A stretch of 64,000 nucleotides of DNA, from NCBI GenBank assembly GCA_031385445.1, contig JANNBM010000056.1, forward strand, positions 328,415 through 392,414. Direction: 5' to 3'. Made by a program: the position numbers and the translations under genes. The DNA is from CAIYZT01 sp031385445. GTDB taxonomy: Bacteria > Pseudomonadota > Alphaproteobacteria > Rhodobacterales > Rhodobacteraceae. Within the stretch, counting starts at the first letter, position 1. The number at the start of each line of letters is the position of its first letter. Under the pieces are notes generated by a model, which was not told the origin of the DNA, did not search any database, and saw only the letters and a list, made by a program, of their open reading frames with translations. Below, piece by piece: positions 9,040 through 18,233 of the stretch.

Positions 9040-10301
9040 TCAGGGGCGGGCGTTATCCGCTTGGGCGGACCGGAGCAAATCCAACAGTTCGGTCGAGGCA
9101 AAGCCATCGGCGGCCAGTCCTTGGGCGCGTTGAAAGCTTTTGATCGCGTTCAGGCTGCGCGGCCCGATACGGCCATCGACGCCTGCGGTCGAATGGCCCG
9201 CCTCGGTCAGCCGCATCTGCAGCTCCATTCGCTCGGCCAGCGTCAGCACGCGCAGATCGCGCGGCCATGGGTGCACAAACGGCCCCGCCCCGCGCAGACG
9301 GTCAGCCAGATGGCACACCGCAATCACATAGGCGTCGGCCAGATTATAGGTTTCCACCGCGCCAAAGTTGTCAAATACCATCAGCGCCGGGCCACGGTAT
9401 CCGGCTGGCAGCAAAAGCGAGGCCCAACGGCCCGGTGGCAAGGCGCTGCCATCCGCGCGGACGATCCCCTTGCTTTGCCAAAACGCCATCGGCTTTTGCG
9501 TGCGCTCGCCGGCCAGTTCCCAGTCGAACCCCTCGGGAAGGGTGATTTCGAAACCCCAATCCTCGCCCGTCTTCCAGCGCGATCTTTGCAGATAGGCGGC
9601 GGTCGAGGCGAGGGCATCGGCAGGATCATCGCTCCACAGATTTCGCCGCCCGTCGCCGTCGAAATCGACAGCGATGCTCCAGAACGAGGTTGGCATGAAC
9701 TGCGTATGCCCCATCGCCCCGGCCACGATCCGTTCAGATCGGCCATCGTCGCATCGCCCGATTGCAGCATCCGCATGGTTTGCAGCAGCTCGCCTTCGAA
9801 ATACGCGCCGCGCCGCCCGTCATAGGCCAGCGTCGCCAAAGCGCTGAGTGTTGGCACATCGCCGCGCCCGGCACCGTAAGAGCTTTCCAGCCCCCAGATC
9901 GCCACGACATAGGCCGGATCGACGCCGTAAGCCGCCTCGATTTTCGCAAGCAGGTCGGTATGCTTTTCCATGGCTTTCAGGCCCAGCGCGATGCGGTCGT
10001 CCGATACCGCGCGGTCCATGTAATCCCAGATCGAGCGGGTGAATTCATCCTGGCGGTGGTCCTTTTCCACCACGCCCGGCAAGAATCCGATGCTGGCCAA
10101 GGCCGGGTCCAGAACTTCGGGCGTGATCCCTGCGATCAAAGCGCGCGGGCGGAACTCTTGCAGCCAGGTTTGCATCCCTGCTTCGGTCCTTTCGGCCCCC
10201 GGATCATAGCGCACATTCCCCTCCTGTCCGCGCGCGATGCCCGCCATCAGCCCAAAGCTGAGGGCAAGCGTCGCCATCATGCGGATCGCTCGCTGCATCA
10301 T
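9040..10301 (-). pseudogene. MltB-like lytic murein transglycosylase, split by a one-base frameshift
   Basis: The product would be a periplasmic peptidoglycan lytic transglycosylase of about 420 residues. The N-terminal part (from 10301) has a signal-like segment MMQRAIRMMATLALSFGLMA and the AIWGLESSYGA motif with the catalytic Glu. The C-terminal part continues in another frame with AGAMGHTQFMPTSF and ends in a PG_binding_1 domain (VDGRIGPRSLNAIKSFQ). The frames join at about 9722-9725, where one missing G in a short G run would restore the expected SWAGAMGHTQFMP. A single lesion in a homopolymer could be a true mutation or a sequencing error. The start overlaps the rnr stop (ATGA). Confidence 0.85.
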
Positions 10302-12559
10302 TTTCTCTTGCGGATCACTTTGCGCTTCAGCGCCCGGTCCTTTGCTGCCGCTTGGCCGGGCCTGCGCGGCTGATAGCTGCCGCGTTTGCCGCCCCGACCG
10401 GAGCCGGTGGGCAAGGGGTTGCCGTCAAGGCTCAAAAGCTCCAACGTCAGCCCGCCCGTCACCGGTGTCGCCTCGACCAGCCGCACCACCACGCGCTGCC
10501 CCATGCCAAGCGTCACGCCGGTATCGGCGCCCATCAGGGTTTGCGTTGTCTCGTCATAGTGAAAGAATTCCCGCCCGACAGAGCGGATCGGGATCAGGCC
10601 ATCGGCGCCGGTGTCATCGAGTTTGATGAACAGGCCAAAGCGTTGCACACCGGCGATGCGGCCTGAAAACTCGGCGCCGACGCGGTCGGACAAATAGGCG
10701 GCGAGGTAGCGGTCAACCGTGTCGCGCTCTGCCGCCATCGACCGGCGTTCGGCATCAGAGATCAGCTTAGCCGTGTCATCCAGATTTTCCGCATCCCAAA
10801 CCGACAGGCCATCGCCCCCCCAACCATGGCCCGCAATCAGCGCGCGGTGCACGATCAGGTCGGAATAGCGCCGGATGGGCGAGGTGAAATGCGCGTAGTT
10901 TTTCAGCGCCAGCCCGAAATGCCCGAAATTCTGCGGGCTGTAATAGGCTTGCGTCATCGACCGCAGGGTCTGGATATTGACCAACTCGTCAAACTCGGTG
11001 CCCTGCGCCTGCGCCAAAAGCCGGTTCAGATGCGCGGTTTGCAGGACTTGGCCCTTGGCCAGCGTAAAGCCCGAGGCTTCGGCGACCTCGCGCAAAGCCT
11101 CCATCTTCATGGGCGATGGTTCTTCGTGGACGCGGAAGAGCAGCGGACGCTTCAGCCGCACAAGTTCTTCGGCGGCGGCCACATTGGCAAGGATCATGAA
11201 TTCTTCGATCAGCTTATGCGCATCGAACCGGTCACGATAGGCGACCGAGGTGACCTTGCCGTCGTCGCTGAGCACGATTTTGCGTTCGGGCAGGTCGATA
11301 TTCAAGGGCTGGCGCAAGGCGCGGGCGATTTTCAGCGCTTCATAAGCGGCGTAAAGCGGGTGCAGCACATCGTCCAGCAGCGGCGCGGTTTTATCGTCGC
11401 TGCGCCCTTCAACTGCCGCTTGCACTTGGCCGTAATGAAGACTGCCGCGTGAGCGCATCATGCCGCGCACAAAGCGGTGCGAGATTTTGGTGCCGCGCGC
11501 ATCAATCCGCATTCGCACCGCGAGACAGGCGCGGTCGACGTGTTCGTGCAGGCTGCACAGATCGCCCGACAGGATATCGGGCAGCATCGGCACGACGCGG
11601 TCGGGGAAATAGGTGGAATTGCCGCGTTTGCGCGCCTCGCGGTCAAGCGCGGAATTGGGGGTGACGTAATGGGCCACATCGGCAATCGCGACCCAAAGCA
11701 CAAAACCGCCCGGATTGCCGGCTTCGGTATCGGGCTGCGCCAGAACCGCGTCGTCGCGGTCGCGGGCGTCAATCGGGTCGATGGTGACAAGCGGCAGATC
11801 GCGCAGATCCTCGCGTTTGCCCATGGTCGACGGGGTTTGCGCATCGGCTTCGGCGATGACGGCATCGGGGAATTGGTCGGGAATGCCGTGCTGATGGATC
11901 GCAATAAGCGACACGGCGCGCGGCCCCGATGGATCGCCCAGACGGGCGGTGATCTTGGCTTGCGGCAGGCCCAGACGGCGCCCGCCAACCATCTCGGCCT
12001 CGACCAGCTCGCCGTCTTTGGCGTCCAGCGTCGCGCCGGGCGCCACGCGCCATTCCTTGTCGGCACCCTTGTCGATCGGCACGATGCGCCCGCCCTCGTG
12101 CGTGGTGCGGAACACGCCCAGCACCTTGACCGCGTTCGATCCAAGCTGCCGGATCAGCCGCGCCTCATAGGCGTGATCGTCATGGTCAACCCGCGCCAGC
12201 CGCGCGAGGATTTTGTCGCCCGCGCCCAAAGCCGGATCGCCCTTTTGCGCGATGATCACGATGCGCGGGCCGTCCGTCCCCACCTGCCCGCCCTCCAGCG
12301 CCACGGCGTAAAGATCGCCGTTTTCGTCGGGGGCAAGGACCTGACACACCGAAACCGGCGGCAGATCGCCAGCGGGAAGAAAGCGCCGGGCCTGACGCTC
12401 CAGCGCGCCCGCTTCTTCCATCTCTTTGAGGATGCGTTTGAGGTCGATCTTGGCATCGCCCGTGATGCCAAAGGCCTTTGCGATGTCGCGTTTGGCCACA
12501 AGGCCGGGATTATCTGCGATCCATGTCAGGATCTGCTCTTTTGTCGGTATTGGATTCAT
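10298..12559 (-). CDS. rnr: Ribonuclease R
   Basis: A processive 3'-5' exoribonuclease of the RNB family that degrades structured RNA. The 753-residue product has an N-terminal winged-helix segment, cold-shock-like domains, the RNB core with the metal-binding region TIDPIDARDRDDAV, and HFTSPIRRYSDLIVHRAL. A C-terminal S1 domain (about residues 640-720) follows, and the tail is basic and Lys/Arg-rich (ending KRKVIRKRK). The ATG at 12559 lacks a strong ribosome-binding site. The stop overlaps the start of the mltB-like gene by ATGA, so the two were built to be co-translated. Confidence 0.96.
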   Translation of the reverse strand: MNPIPTKEQILTWIADNPGLVAKRDIAKAFGITGDAKIDLKRILKEMEEAGALERQARRFLPAGDLPPVSVCQVLAPDENGDLYAVALEGGQVGTDGPRIVIIAQKGDPALGAGDKILARLARVDHDDHAYEARLIRQLGSNAVKVLGVFRTTHEGGRIVPIDKGADKEWRVAPGATLDAKDGELVEAEMVGGRRLGLPQAKITARLGDPSGPRAVSLIAIHQHGIPDQFPDAVIAEADAQTPSTMGKREDLRDLPLVTIDPIDARDRDDAVLAQPDTEAGNPGGFVLWVAIADVAHYVTPNSALDREARKRGNSTYFPDRVVPMLPDILSGDLCSLHEHVDRACLAVRMRIDARGTKISHRFVRGMMRSRGSLHYGQVQAAVEGRSDDKTAPLLDDVLHPLYAAYEALKIARALRQPLNIDLPERKIVLSDDGKVTSVAYRDRFDAHKLIEEFMILANVAAAEELVRLKRPLLFRVHEEPSPMKMEALREVAEASGFTLAKGQVLQTAHLNRLLAQAQGTEFDELVNIQTLRSMTQAYYSPQNFGHFGLALKNYAHFTSPIRRYSDLIVHRALIAGHGWGGDGLSVWDAENLDDTAKLISDAERRSMAAERDTVDRYLAAYLSDRVGAEFSGRIAGVQRFGLFIKLDDTGADGLIPIRSVGREFFHYDETTQTLMGADTGVTLGMGQRVVVRLVEATPVTGGLTLELLSLDGNPLPTGSGRGGKRGSYQPRRPGQAAAKDRALKRKVIRKRK

Positions 12560-12599
12560 AAGGCTCGTTTACCGCAAAACACCCCGGGAATAAACCCAT

Positions 12600-13340
12600 C
12601 TATCGTTTGATCGAAGCGGTCACATAGTTGCACGACAGATCACGGTCAGACAGCGACCAGCTCCACCGCAGGGGGTTGAACACCATGCCTTTGGCGTCCA
12701 CCGGGTCCAGCCCGGCCTTTTGGATCAGGGCCGTCAATTCATCCGGGGTGATGAATTTGGCCCAGTCATGCGTGCCCTTCGGCAACCAGCGCATCACCCA
12801 TTCCGCACCGATAATCGCCATGCCAAAGCTTTTCACATTGCGGTTCAAGGTGGAACACAGCATCAGCCCGCCCGGTTTCAAAAGCTGCTGGCAGGCGGTC
12901 AGATAGGCCAAAGGGTCGGCCACATGCTCCACCACTTCCATGTTCAACACCACGTCAAACTGCTCGCCCGCAGCTGCCAGATCCTCGGCGGTGGTAAAGC
13001 GGTAGTCGATCACCAGCCCCGATTGTTCGGCATGAACCGAGGCGACAGGAATGTTGCGCGGGGCGGCATCGGCCCCGACAACATCCGCGCCAAGCCGCGC
13101 CATCGGTTCGGACAGCAAACCGCCGCCGCAGCCGATATCCAAAATCCGCAGGCCCTTGAACGGCATGGGCGCGGTCAGGTCGCGGTCAAATTCGGCGGCG
13201 ATTTGCGTGGTCAGGTAATCCAGACGGCAGGGGTTCATCAGGTGCAGCGGCTTGAATTTGCCGTTGGGGTTCCACCATTCGGCGGCCATCGCCTCGAACT
13301 TGGCAACTTCGGCGGGGTCGATGGTTGTGGCACCGGTCAT
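12600..13340 (-). CDS. ubiG: Bifunctional ubiquinone biosynthesis O-methyltransferase
   Basis: Performs both O-methylation steps of ubiquinone biosynthesis with S-adenosylmethionine. The 246-residue protein shows the class I SAM motif LDIGCGGGLLSEPMARLG (residues about 67-84), the EWWNPNGKFKPLHLMNP N-terminal signature of UbiG, and NMEVVEHVADP. AAGGAG lies about 7 nt upstream of the ATG. It is divergent from pip and lies 40 bp upstream of the rnr start on the same strand. Confidence 0.96.
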   Translation of the reverse strand: MTGATTIDPAEVAKFEAMAAEWWNPNGKFKPLHLMNPCRLDYLTTQIAAEFDRDLTAPMPFKGLRILDIGCGGGLLSEPMARLGADVVGADAAPRNIPVASVHAEQSGLVIDYRFTTAEDLAAAGEQFDVVLNMEVVEHVADPLAYLTACQQLLKPGGLMLCSTLNRNVKSFGMAIIGAEWVMRWLPKGTHDWAKFITPDELTALIQKAGLDPVDAKGMVFNPLRWSWSLSDRDLSCNYVTASIKR

Positions 13341-13402
13341 TTCAGAACTCCTTGCGCCCGTCGTAAAGGCGGTTCAGTCTGGTGATGTAATACAGGTTTG
13401 CG

Positions 13403-14371
13403 ATGGATCAAAGATCAGGCATCAGGCGCGCAGTCGATTATCTTTACCCGCCGATAGAGCCGTTTGATCAGCGGCATATCGATGTGGGCGATGGTCATAT
13501 CGTTTACATGGAACAGTGCGGCAATCCGGCGGGGGTGCCGGTTGTGGTGCTGCACGGCGGGCCGGGGGGCGGGTGCAGCCCGGCAATGCGCCGCTATTTC
13601 GATCCGGCGCATTACCGGGTGATCCTGTTTGATCAGCGCGGTTGCGGCCGCTCGCGCCCACATGCCAGCGTTCAGGCGAACACAAGCTGGCATCTGGTGG
13701 CCGATATCGAACGGATCCGGCGGGCGTTGGGATTGGAGCAGATGGTGCTGTTCGGCGGGTCCTGGGGGGCGACGCTGGCGCTGACTTATGCGATCAGCCA
13801 TCCGGACCGGGTGCGCCATCTGGTGCTGCGCGGGGTGTTTCTGGCCGAGCAGTCGGAGCTGGACTGGTTTTATGGCGGCGGGGTGGGGGCGTTTTTCCCC
13901 GACCTGCTGCAGCGCTTTTTGGCGCCTTTGGCGCCGCAGGACCGCGCGGCACCGATTGCGGCTTATCACCGGCTGCTGTTCTGCGGCGATCTGGAGGTTG
14001 AAATCAAGGCGGCGCGGGCGTGGTCGGCATGGGAAAACGCGCTGGCTTCGATCTTTAACGAAGGGGTCTGGGGCGAAAGCCCGGCGGAGTATGCGCGCGC
14101 TTTTGCCCGACTGGAAAACCACTATTTCGCGAATAATTGCTTTTTGGAATCCGACGGCTGGATCGTGAAGAACCGCGCCCGGATTGAAGGGATCGGGGCG
14201 AGCATCGTGCAGGGCCGCTATGATCTGGTCTGCCCGCCCGCATCGGCGTGGAAGCTGGCGCAGGGCTGGGATCGGGCGGAGTTGCAGATCGTTCCGCTGG
14301 CCGGGCACGCTTTGTCGGAGCCGGGGATATCAGAGCGGCTGGTCGCGGCGACGAATGCGCTGCGGGCGTAG
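13403..14371 (+). CDS. pip: Prolyl iminopeptidase
   Basis: An alpha/beta-hydrolase peptidase that removes N-terminal proline residues; cytosolic. The 322-residue product has the HGGPGGG oxyanion-loop motif, FDQRGCGRS, and the nucleophile elbow GGSWGATLALTYA with the catalytic Ser. The VQGRYDLVCP and AGHALSEPG segments carry the Asp and His of the triad. Length and motif order fit the family. It is the first gene of a short plus-strand pair with the GNAT gene 181 bp downstream. Confidence 0.93.
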   Translation: MDQRSGIRRAVDYLYPPIEPFDQRHIDVGDGHIVYMEQCGNPAGVPVVVLHGGPGGGCSPAMRRYFDPAHYRVILFDQRGCGRSRPHASVQANTSWHLVADIERIRRALGLEQMVLFGGSWGATLALTYAISHPDRVRHLVLRGVFLAEQSELDWFYGGGVGAFFPDLLQRFLAPLAPQDRAAPIAAYHRLLFCGDLEVEIKAARAWSAWENALASIFNEGVWGESPAEYARAFARLENHYFANNCFLESDGWIVKNRARIEGIGASIVQGRYDLVCPPASAWKLAQGWDRAELQIVPLAGHALSEPGISERLVAATNALRA

Positions 14372-14552
14372 ATCGGCCTTCATCGCCGCGCAGGCCGGGT
14401 GATCGCCGGGCGACCGCCCTTGCCTTTGAAATGATTGAAGGACGGAACCAAGGGATCGAAACCCCGCCAACGAACGGGCTGATGGACAGCGCCAATGGTC
14501 CCTGGCGCCCTGCCGCCCTCGCAACATGGGCCAGATCAGGAAGGAAAACCCG

Positions 14553-15014
14553 ATGAAAATCAGACCGACCGGGCCGGATGATCTTGCGGGCCTTCAGGGG
14601 GTGCTGGACGAGACCGGGCTTTTCCCCGGCGACATGCTGCCTGCGATGATCGAGGGCTTTTTGTCGGGCGAGGAACCCACTTCTGTTTGGTTGACCTGCG
14701 AGGTTGGCGGGCAGGCTGCCGGGTTTTGTTTTGCGGCGGCCGAGGAGTTGGCGGACGGGGCGTGGACCATGCTGGCGATCGCGGTTCAGCCCCTGCATCA
14801 GGGCGGCGGGTGCGGCGGGGCGCTGATCTTGCATCTGGAAAAGGCGCTTCGGGACCGCGGGCAGCGCATCCTGATCGCGGAAACTTCGGGCACGGACAGT
14901 TTTGCGCAGGCCCGTGCGTTTTATCGCCATCATGGATACACCGAGGAAGCCCGGATCAGGGACTTCTGGGCGGCGGGGGATGACAAGGTGGTTTTCTGGA
15001 AGGCGCTTGGCTAA
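14553..15014 (+). CDS. GNAT family N-acetyltransferase
   Basis: A 153-residue acetyl-CoA-dependent acyltransferase; the substrate is unknown. Visible features are a beta-strand WTMLAIAVQPLHQGGGCGGALILHLEKAL containing the acetyl-CoA-binding Q/R-x-x-G-x-G/A-like loop, and a C-terminal ARAFYRHHGYTEEARIRDFW typical of GNAT proteins. The ATG at 14553 is chosen because AAGGAAAA precedes it at good spacing. A frame-open start 27 nt earlier lacks such a site. Confidence 0.82.
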   Translation: MKIRPTGPDDLAGLQGVLDETGLFPGDMLPAMIEGFLSGEEPTSVWLTCEVGGQAAGFCFAAAEELADGAWTMLAIAVQPLHQGGGCGGALILHLEKALRDRGQRILIAETSGTDSFAQARAFYRHHGYTEEARIRDFWAAGDDKVVFWKALG

Positions 15015-15019
15015 ACGCC

Positions 15020-15640
15020 TTAATTCTGCTGATTGCAGATCAAAACTGCCCCGCCGATCACCACGGCCCCGGCAACAGCCCCGCTCGCCACAGCGGGCGC
15101 GCTGACGAGGGACACCGCAGAACTGGCCGCCGCGCCCATGGTGCTGACGGTTCCTGCCAGAACCGTACCGCCGCCCGCAGCGGGGGTGATCGCCGCGATG
15201 CCGACCTGACCGATGGTTGCGGGCGAGGTCAAAATGTCGAACGTGCCGCTGACCGCCGCCCCTGCCAGCTCCTTGGCGCCGCGAAAGGCGCGGCAGACGC
15301 GGCCTTCGACTTTGCAGCGGCCAAACCGGTCGGACGGGTCTTTGACAACGGCCAGAAAGGCGCCGGTTTCGGGGTCGGTCAGCAGGCAATAGTTGGCAAA
15401 GCCGTCGTCCCCTTCCAGTACAATTTCCGGCTTCAGTGCCAATAGAACGGCCTGCGAGGGGCATTTTGGGGCCAGCGGGCTCCACCTTTCCCAGATCGAC
15501 CGATAACCGACGCCATCGCTTTCGAACAAAAGCGCAGTGGATTGGCCGGCCAGATTGGCCGTGCATTCGATGGTTTTGGCGCCGGCGGCAGGGGCAAGGA
15601 GGAGGGCCGCAAAAAGGCAGAATATCCACAAGATTCGCAT
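15020..15640 (-). CDS. Secreted hypothetical protein
   Basis: 206 residues, function not recognised. The N-terminus (MRILWIFCLFAALLLAPAAGA) is a clear signal peptide. The mature part contains six or more Cys residues in its first 100 residues, suggesting disulfides in the periplasm. The C-terminal third is a Gly/Ala/Val-rich hydrophobic stretch ending in ICNQQN that could span or associate with a membrane. GGAG precedes the ATG at 15640 by about 7 nt. It converges with the GNAT gene (5 bp between stops) and is divergent from the rimP operon. Confidence 0.7.
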   Translation of the reverse strand: MRILWIFCLFAALLLAPAAGAKTIECTANLAGQSTALLFESDGVGYRSIWERWSPLAPKCPSQAVLLALKPEIVLEGDDGFANYCLLTDPETGAFLAVVKDPSDRFGRCKVEGRVCRAFRGAKELAGAAVSGTFDILTSPATIGQVGIAAITPAAGGGTVLAGTVSTMGAAASSAVSLVSAPAVASGAVAGAVVIGGAVLICNQQN

Positions 15641-15819
15641 CGCGTCTCCGCCGAAAAACCTCTGGCGCAATGGCCCTGCGTCAGGGGTTAATCTGCGGTG
15701 CGGGTATGGTCAATGGGTTACGAAAATGAGGCAACGATCAACTTAAGCCATTGATAATACGAGTGTGATCTGGAATTTTTGAACTGAAGTCCGCCTGAAT
15801 GTACCTCGGGGCAATTTCC

Positions 15820-15848
15820 TTGCAATCCCCGCTCAACCGTCCTATACG
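15820..15848 (+). promoter_or_regulatory. Sigma-70-type promoter of the rimP-nusA-infB operon
   Basis: TTGCAA (15820-15825), a 17-nt spacer, then TATACG (15843-15848). The serC promoter in this window has the nearly identical form TTGCAC-N17-TATACG. Transcription would begin near 15855, giving a leader of about 90 nt. Confidence 0.65.
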
Positions 15849-15854
15849 GCCTGT

Positions 15855-15946
15855 AACAGCAGTTTCAGGGTCCAAACCTGAAGCGACCTCGACATCTGCC
15901 CGGGCCGTTTGGCCCGTTTTTCATTTCTGGAAGCCAGATCAAAACC
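15855..15946 (+). promoter_or_regulatory. rimP leader with terminator-like attenuator hairpin
   Basis: Two hairpins are visible between the predicted start site and the rimP ATG. The first is TTCAGG/CCTGAA (15864-15869 with 15877-15882). The second is CGGGCC/GGCCCG with loop GTTT (15901-15916), directly followed by five T (15917-15921), the form of an intrinsic terminator only 25 nt before the coding start. No plus-strand gene lies immediately upstream that would need terminating, so attenuation of the operon is the natural reading. A rimP leader of this kind has been described computationally in bacteria. Membership of that family was not tested. Confidence 0.6.
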
Positions 15947-16561
15947 ATGTCTGACCTGATCGCCAAAACCGCAACCGACCAACGCCTTGCCCAGATCGTC
16001 ACCCCGGTGATAGAGGGCCTGGGGTTTGAACTGGTGCGCATCCGCCTGATGGGCGGCAAGACCCGCACGCTGCAGATCATGGCAGAGCGGCCCGATGGCG
16101 GCATTGGCGTGGACGAATGCGGTGATATTTCAACGGCGGTTTCCGCGGTTCTGGACGTCGAAGACCCGGTTGAGGAAAATTACATCCTCGAAGTGTCCTC
16201 GCCCGGGATCGACCGCCCGCTGACGCGGCTGAAGGATTTCGAGGTCTGGAAGGGCTGGGAAGCCCGGATTGAGACGACCGAGTTGATCGACGGACGCCGC
16301 CGGTTCAAGGGCGGGCTGGCCGGGGTTGACGGCGACGAGGTTCTGATCGACATCGCCGAGGGCGGCGAAGAGATGATCATCGGCCTGAAATTCGAATGGC
16401 TTTCGGACGCCAAGCTGATTCTGTCGGATCAGCTGATCGCCGAGATGCTGCGGCAAAAGAAGGTGTCGGGCGCGTTTGACGAGACGTTGTTCGACGAGGT
16501 CGAGACAAGCGAAGGGGACGAGGACGACGAGCCTGCCCCCATTTCAGATACCAAACACTAG
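15947..16561 (+). CDS. rimP: Ribosome maturation factor RimP
   Basis: Needed for assembly of the 30S subunit. The 204-residue product has the N-terminal RimP domain with GFELVRIRLMGGKTRTLQIMAERPDGGI, the conserved YILEVSSPGIDRPLTRLKDFE, and an SH3-like C-terminal part. An acidic tail (EVETSEGDEDDEPAP) extends beyond the core. It is the first gene of the rimP-nusA-ylxR-infB operon and lies 15 bp before nusA. Confidence 0.97.
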   Translation: MSDLIAKTATDQRLAQIVTPVIEGLGFELVRIRLMGGKTRTLQIMAERPDGGIGVDECGDISTAVSAVLDVEDPVEENYILEVSSPGIDRPLTRLKDFEVWKGWEARIETTELIDGRRRFKGGLAGVDGDEVLIDIAEGGEEMIIGLKFEWLSDAKLILSDQLIAEMLRQKKVSGAFDETLFDEVETSEGDEDDEPAPISDTKH

Positions 16562-16576
16562 GCCGGGAGAGAAAAA

Positions 16577-18187
16577 ATGGCGATTACATCAGCCAACCAG
16601 CTTGAACTTTTGCAGACAGCCGAGGCGGTTGCGCGCGAAAAGATGATCGACCCCGAACTGGTGATCCAGGCGATGGAAGACAGCCTGTCACGGGCCGCAA
16701 AGTCGCGCTATGGCGCGGACAATGACATTCGGGTCAAGATTGACCGCAAGACCGGCCGGGCGACCTTTGCGCGGGTGCGCACCGTGGTCGAAGATGATCT
16801 GGTGGAAAACCACCATGCGCAGCTGACCGTCAAGCAGGCCAAGGGCTATCTTGCCGATCCCAAAATTGGCGATGAGATTATTGACGATCTGCCGCCCGTC
16901 GATCTGGGCCGGATCGCGGCGCAATCGGCCAAGCAGGTGATCTTGCAAAAGGTGCGCGAAGCGGAGCGTGATCGTCAGTTCGAAGAGTTTATCGACCGTA
17001 AGGGCACGATTATCAACGGCGTGGTCAAACGCGAGGAATATGGCAACCTGATCGTCGATATCGGCCGGGGCGAGGCGATTTTGCGCCGCAACGAAAAGAT
17101 CGGGCGCGAGGCCTATCGCCCCAATGACCGCATCCGCTGCTATATCAAGGACGTGCGCCGCGAAGCGCGCGGCCCGCAGGTTTTCCTGTCGCGGACCGAT
17201 CCGCAGTTCATGGCTGAACTGTTCAAGATGGAAGTGCCCGAGATTTACGACGGCATCATCGAGATCAAGGCCGTAGCGCGCGATCCGGGCAGCCGGGCAA
17301 AGATCGCCGTGATCAGCTTTGACAACTCCATCGACCCGGTCGGCGCCTGCGTGGGCATGCGCGGCAGCCGGGTTCAGGCGGTTGTGAACGAGTTGCAGGG
17401 CGAAAAAATCGACATCATTCCGTGGAATCAGGATCAGGCGACGTTCCTGGTGAACGCGCTTCAGCCTGCCGAAGTGTCCAAGGTCGTCATCGACGAGGAA
17501 GCCGGCAAGATCGTGGTCGTGGTGCCGGACGAGCAGCTGTCACTGGCCATTGGCCGCCGGGGCCAGAACGTGCGTCTGGCCAGCCAGCTGACCGGTCTGG
17601 ACATCGATATCGTCACCGAATCCGACGAATCCGCCCGCCGTCAGGCCGAGTTTGCCGAGCGCACCAAGCTGTTCATGGACACGCTGGACGTGGACGAGAT
17701 GATGGCGCAGCTTTTGGTCGCCGAAGGCTTTACCAACCTCGAAGAGGTGGCCTATGTTGAACTTGACGAGCTGACCTCGATCGACGGGTTCGACGAGGGC
17801 ACGGCAGGCGAATTGCAGGCCCGCGCCCGCGATTATCTGGAAGAGCAGACCCGCAAGGCGTTGGAAGAGGCCCGCGCTTTGGGTGTCGAAGACAGCCTTG
17901 TGAACTTTGAAGGGCTGACGCCGCAGATGCTTGTGGCGCTGGCGCATGACAGCATCAAGACATTGGAAGATTTCGCAACCTGCGCCGATTGGGAATTGGC
18001 AGGCGGCTGGACCACGGAAAATGGCCAGCGCAAAAAGGATGAAGGCGTGCTTGAAAAGTTCGAGATGAGCCTTGAAGAAGCGCAACATCTGGTGATGACC
18101 GCGCGGGTTATGCTGGGCTGGGTCGATCCGACCGAGATGGCCGCAGCTGACGCGGGTGCTGACACCGAAGAGGAGGCCGAGGCCTGA
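16577..18187 (+). CDS. nusA: Transcription termination/antitermination factor NusA
   Basis: Binds RNA polymerase and nascent RNA and modulates pausing, termination and antitermination. The 536-residue protein has the NusA N-terminal domain, an S1 domain (about 135-200, KGTIINGVVKREEYGNLIVDIG), two KH domains (about 230-345, with VGACVGMRGSRVQAVVNELQGEKID and LAIGRRGQNVRLASQLTG), and C-terminal acidic helix-hairpin-helix repeats. GGGAGA lies upstream of the ATG. It is the second gene of the operon. Confidence 0.97.
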   Translation: MAITSANQLELLQTAEAVAREKMIDPELVIQAMEDSLSRAAKSRYGADNDIRVKIDRKTGRATFARVRTVVEDDLVENHHAQLTVKQAKGYLADPKIGDEIIDDLPPVDLGRIAAQSAKQVILQKVREAERDRQFEEFIDRKGTIINGVVKREEYGNLIVDIGRGEAILRRNEKIGREAYRPNDRIRCYIKDVRREARGPQVFLSRTDPQFMAELFKMEVPEIYDGIIEIKAVARDPGSRAKIAVISFDNSIDPVGACVGMRGSRVQAVVNELQGEKIDIIPWNQDQATFLVNALQPAEVSKVVIDEEAGKIVVVVPDEQLSLAIGRRGQNVRLASQLTGLDIDIVTESDESARRQAEFAERTKLFMDTLDVDEMMAQLLVAEGFTNLEEVAYVELDELTSIDGFDEGTAGELQARARDYLEEQTRKALEEARALGVEDSLVNFEGLTPQMLVALAHDSIKTLEDFATCADWELAGGWTTENGQRKKDEGVLEKFEMSLEEAQHLVMTARVMLGWVDPTEMAAADAGADTEEEAEA

Positions 18188-18233
18188 TCTCAGGCCTCGG
18201 AGTATCGCCCTGACACGCGGCGGCCGGGATCAT

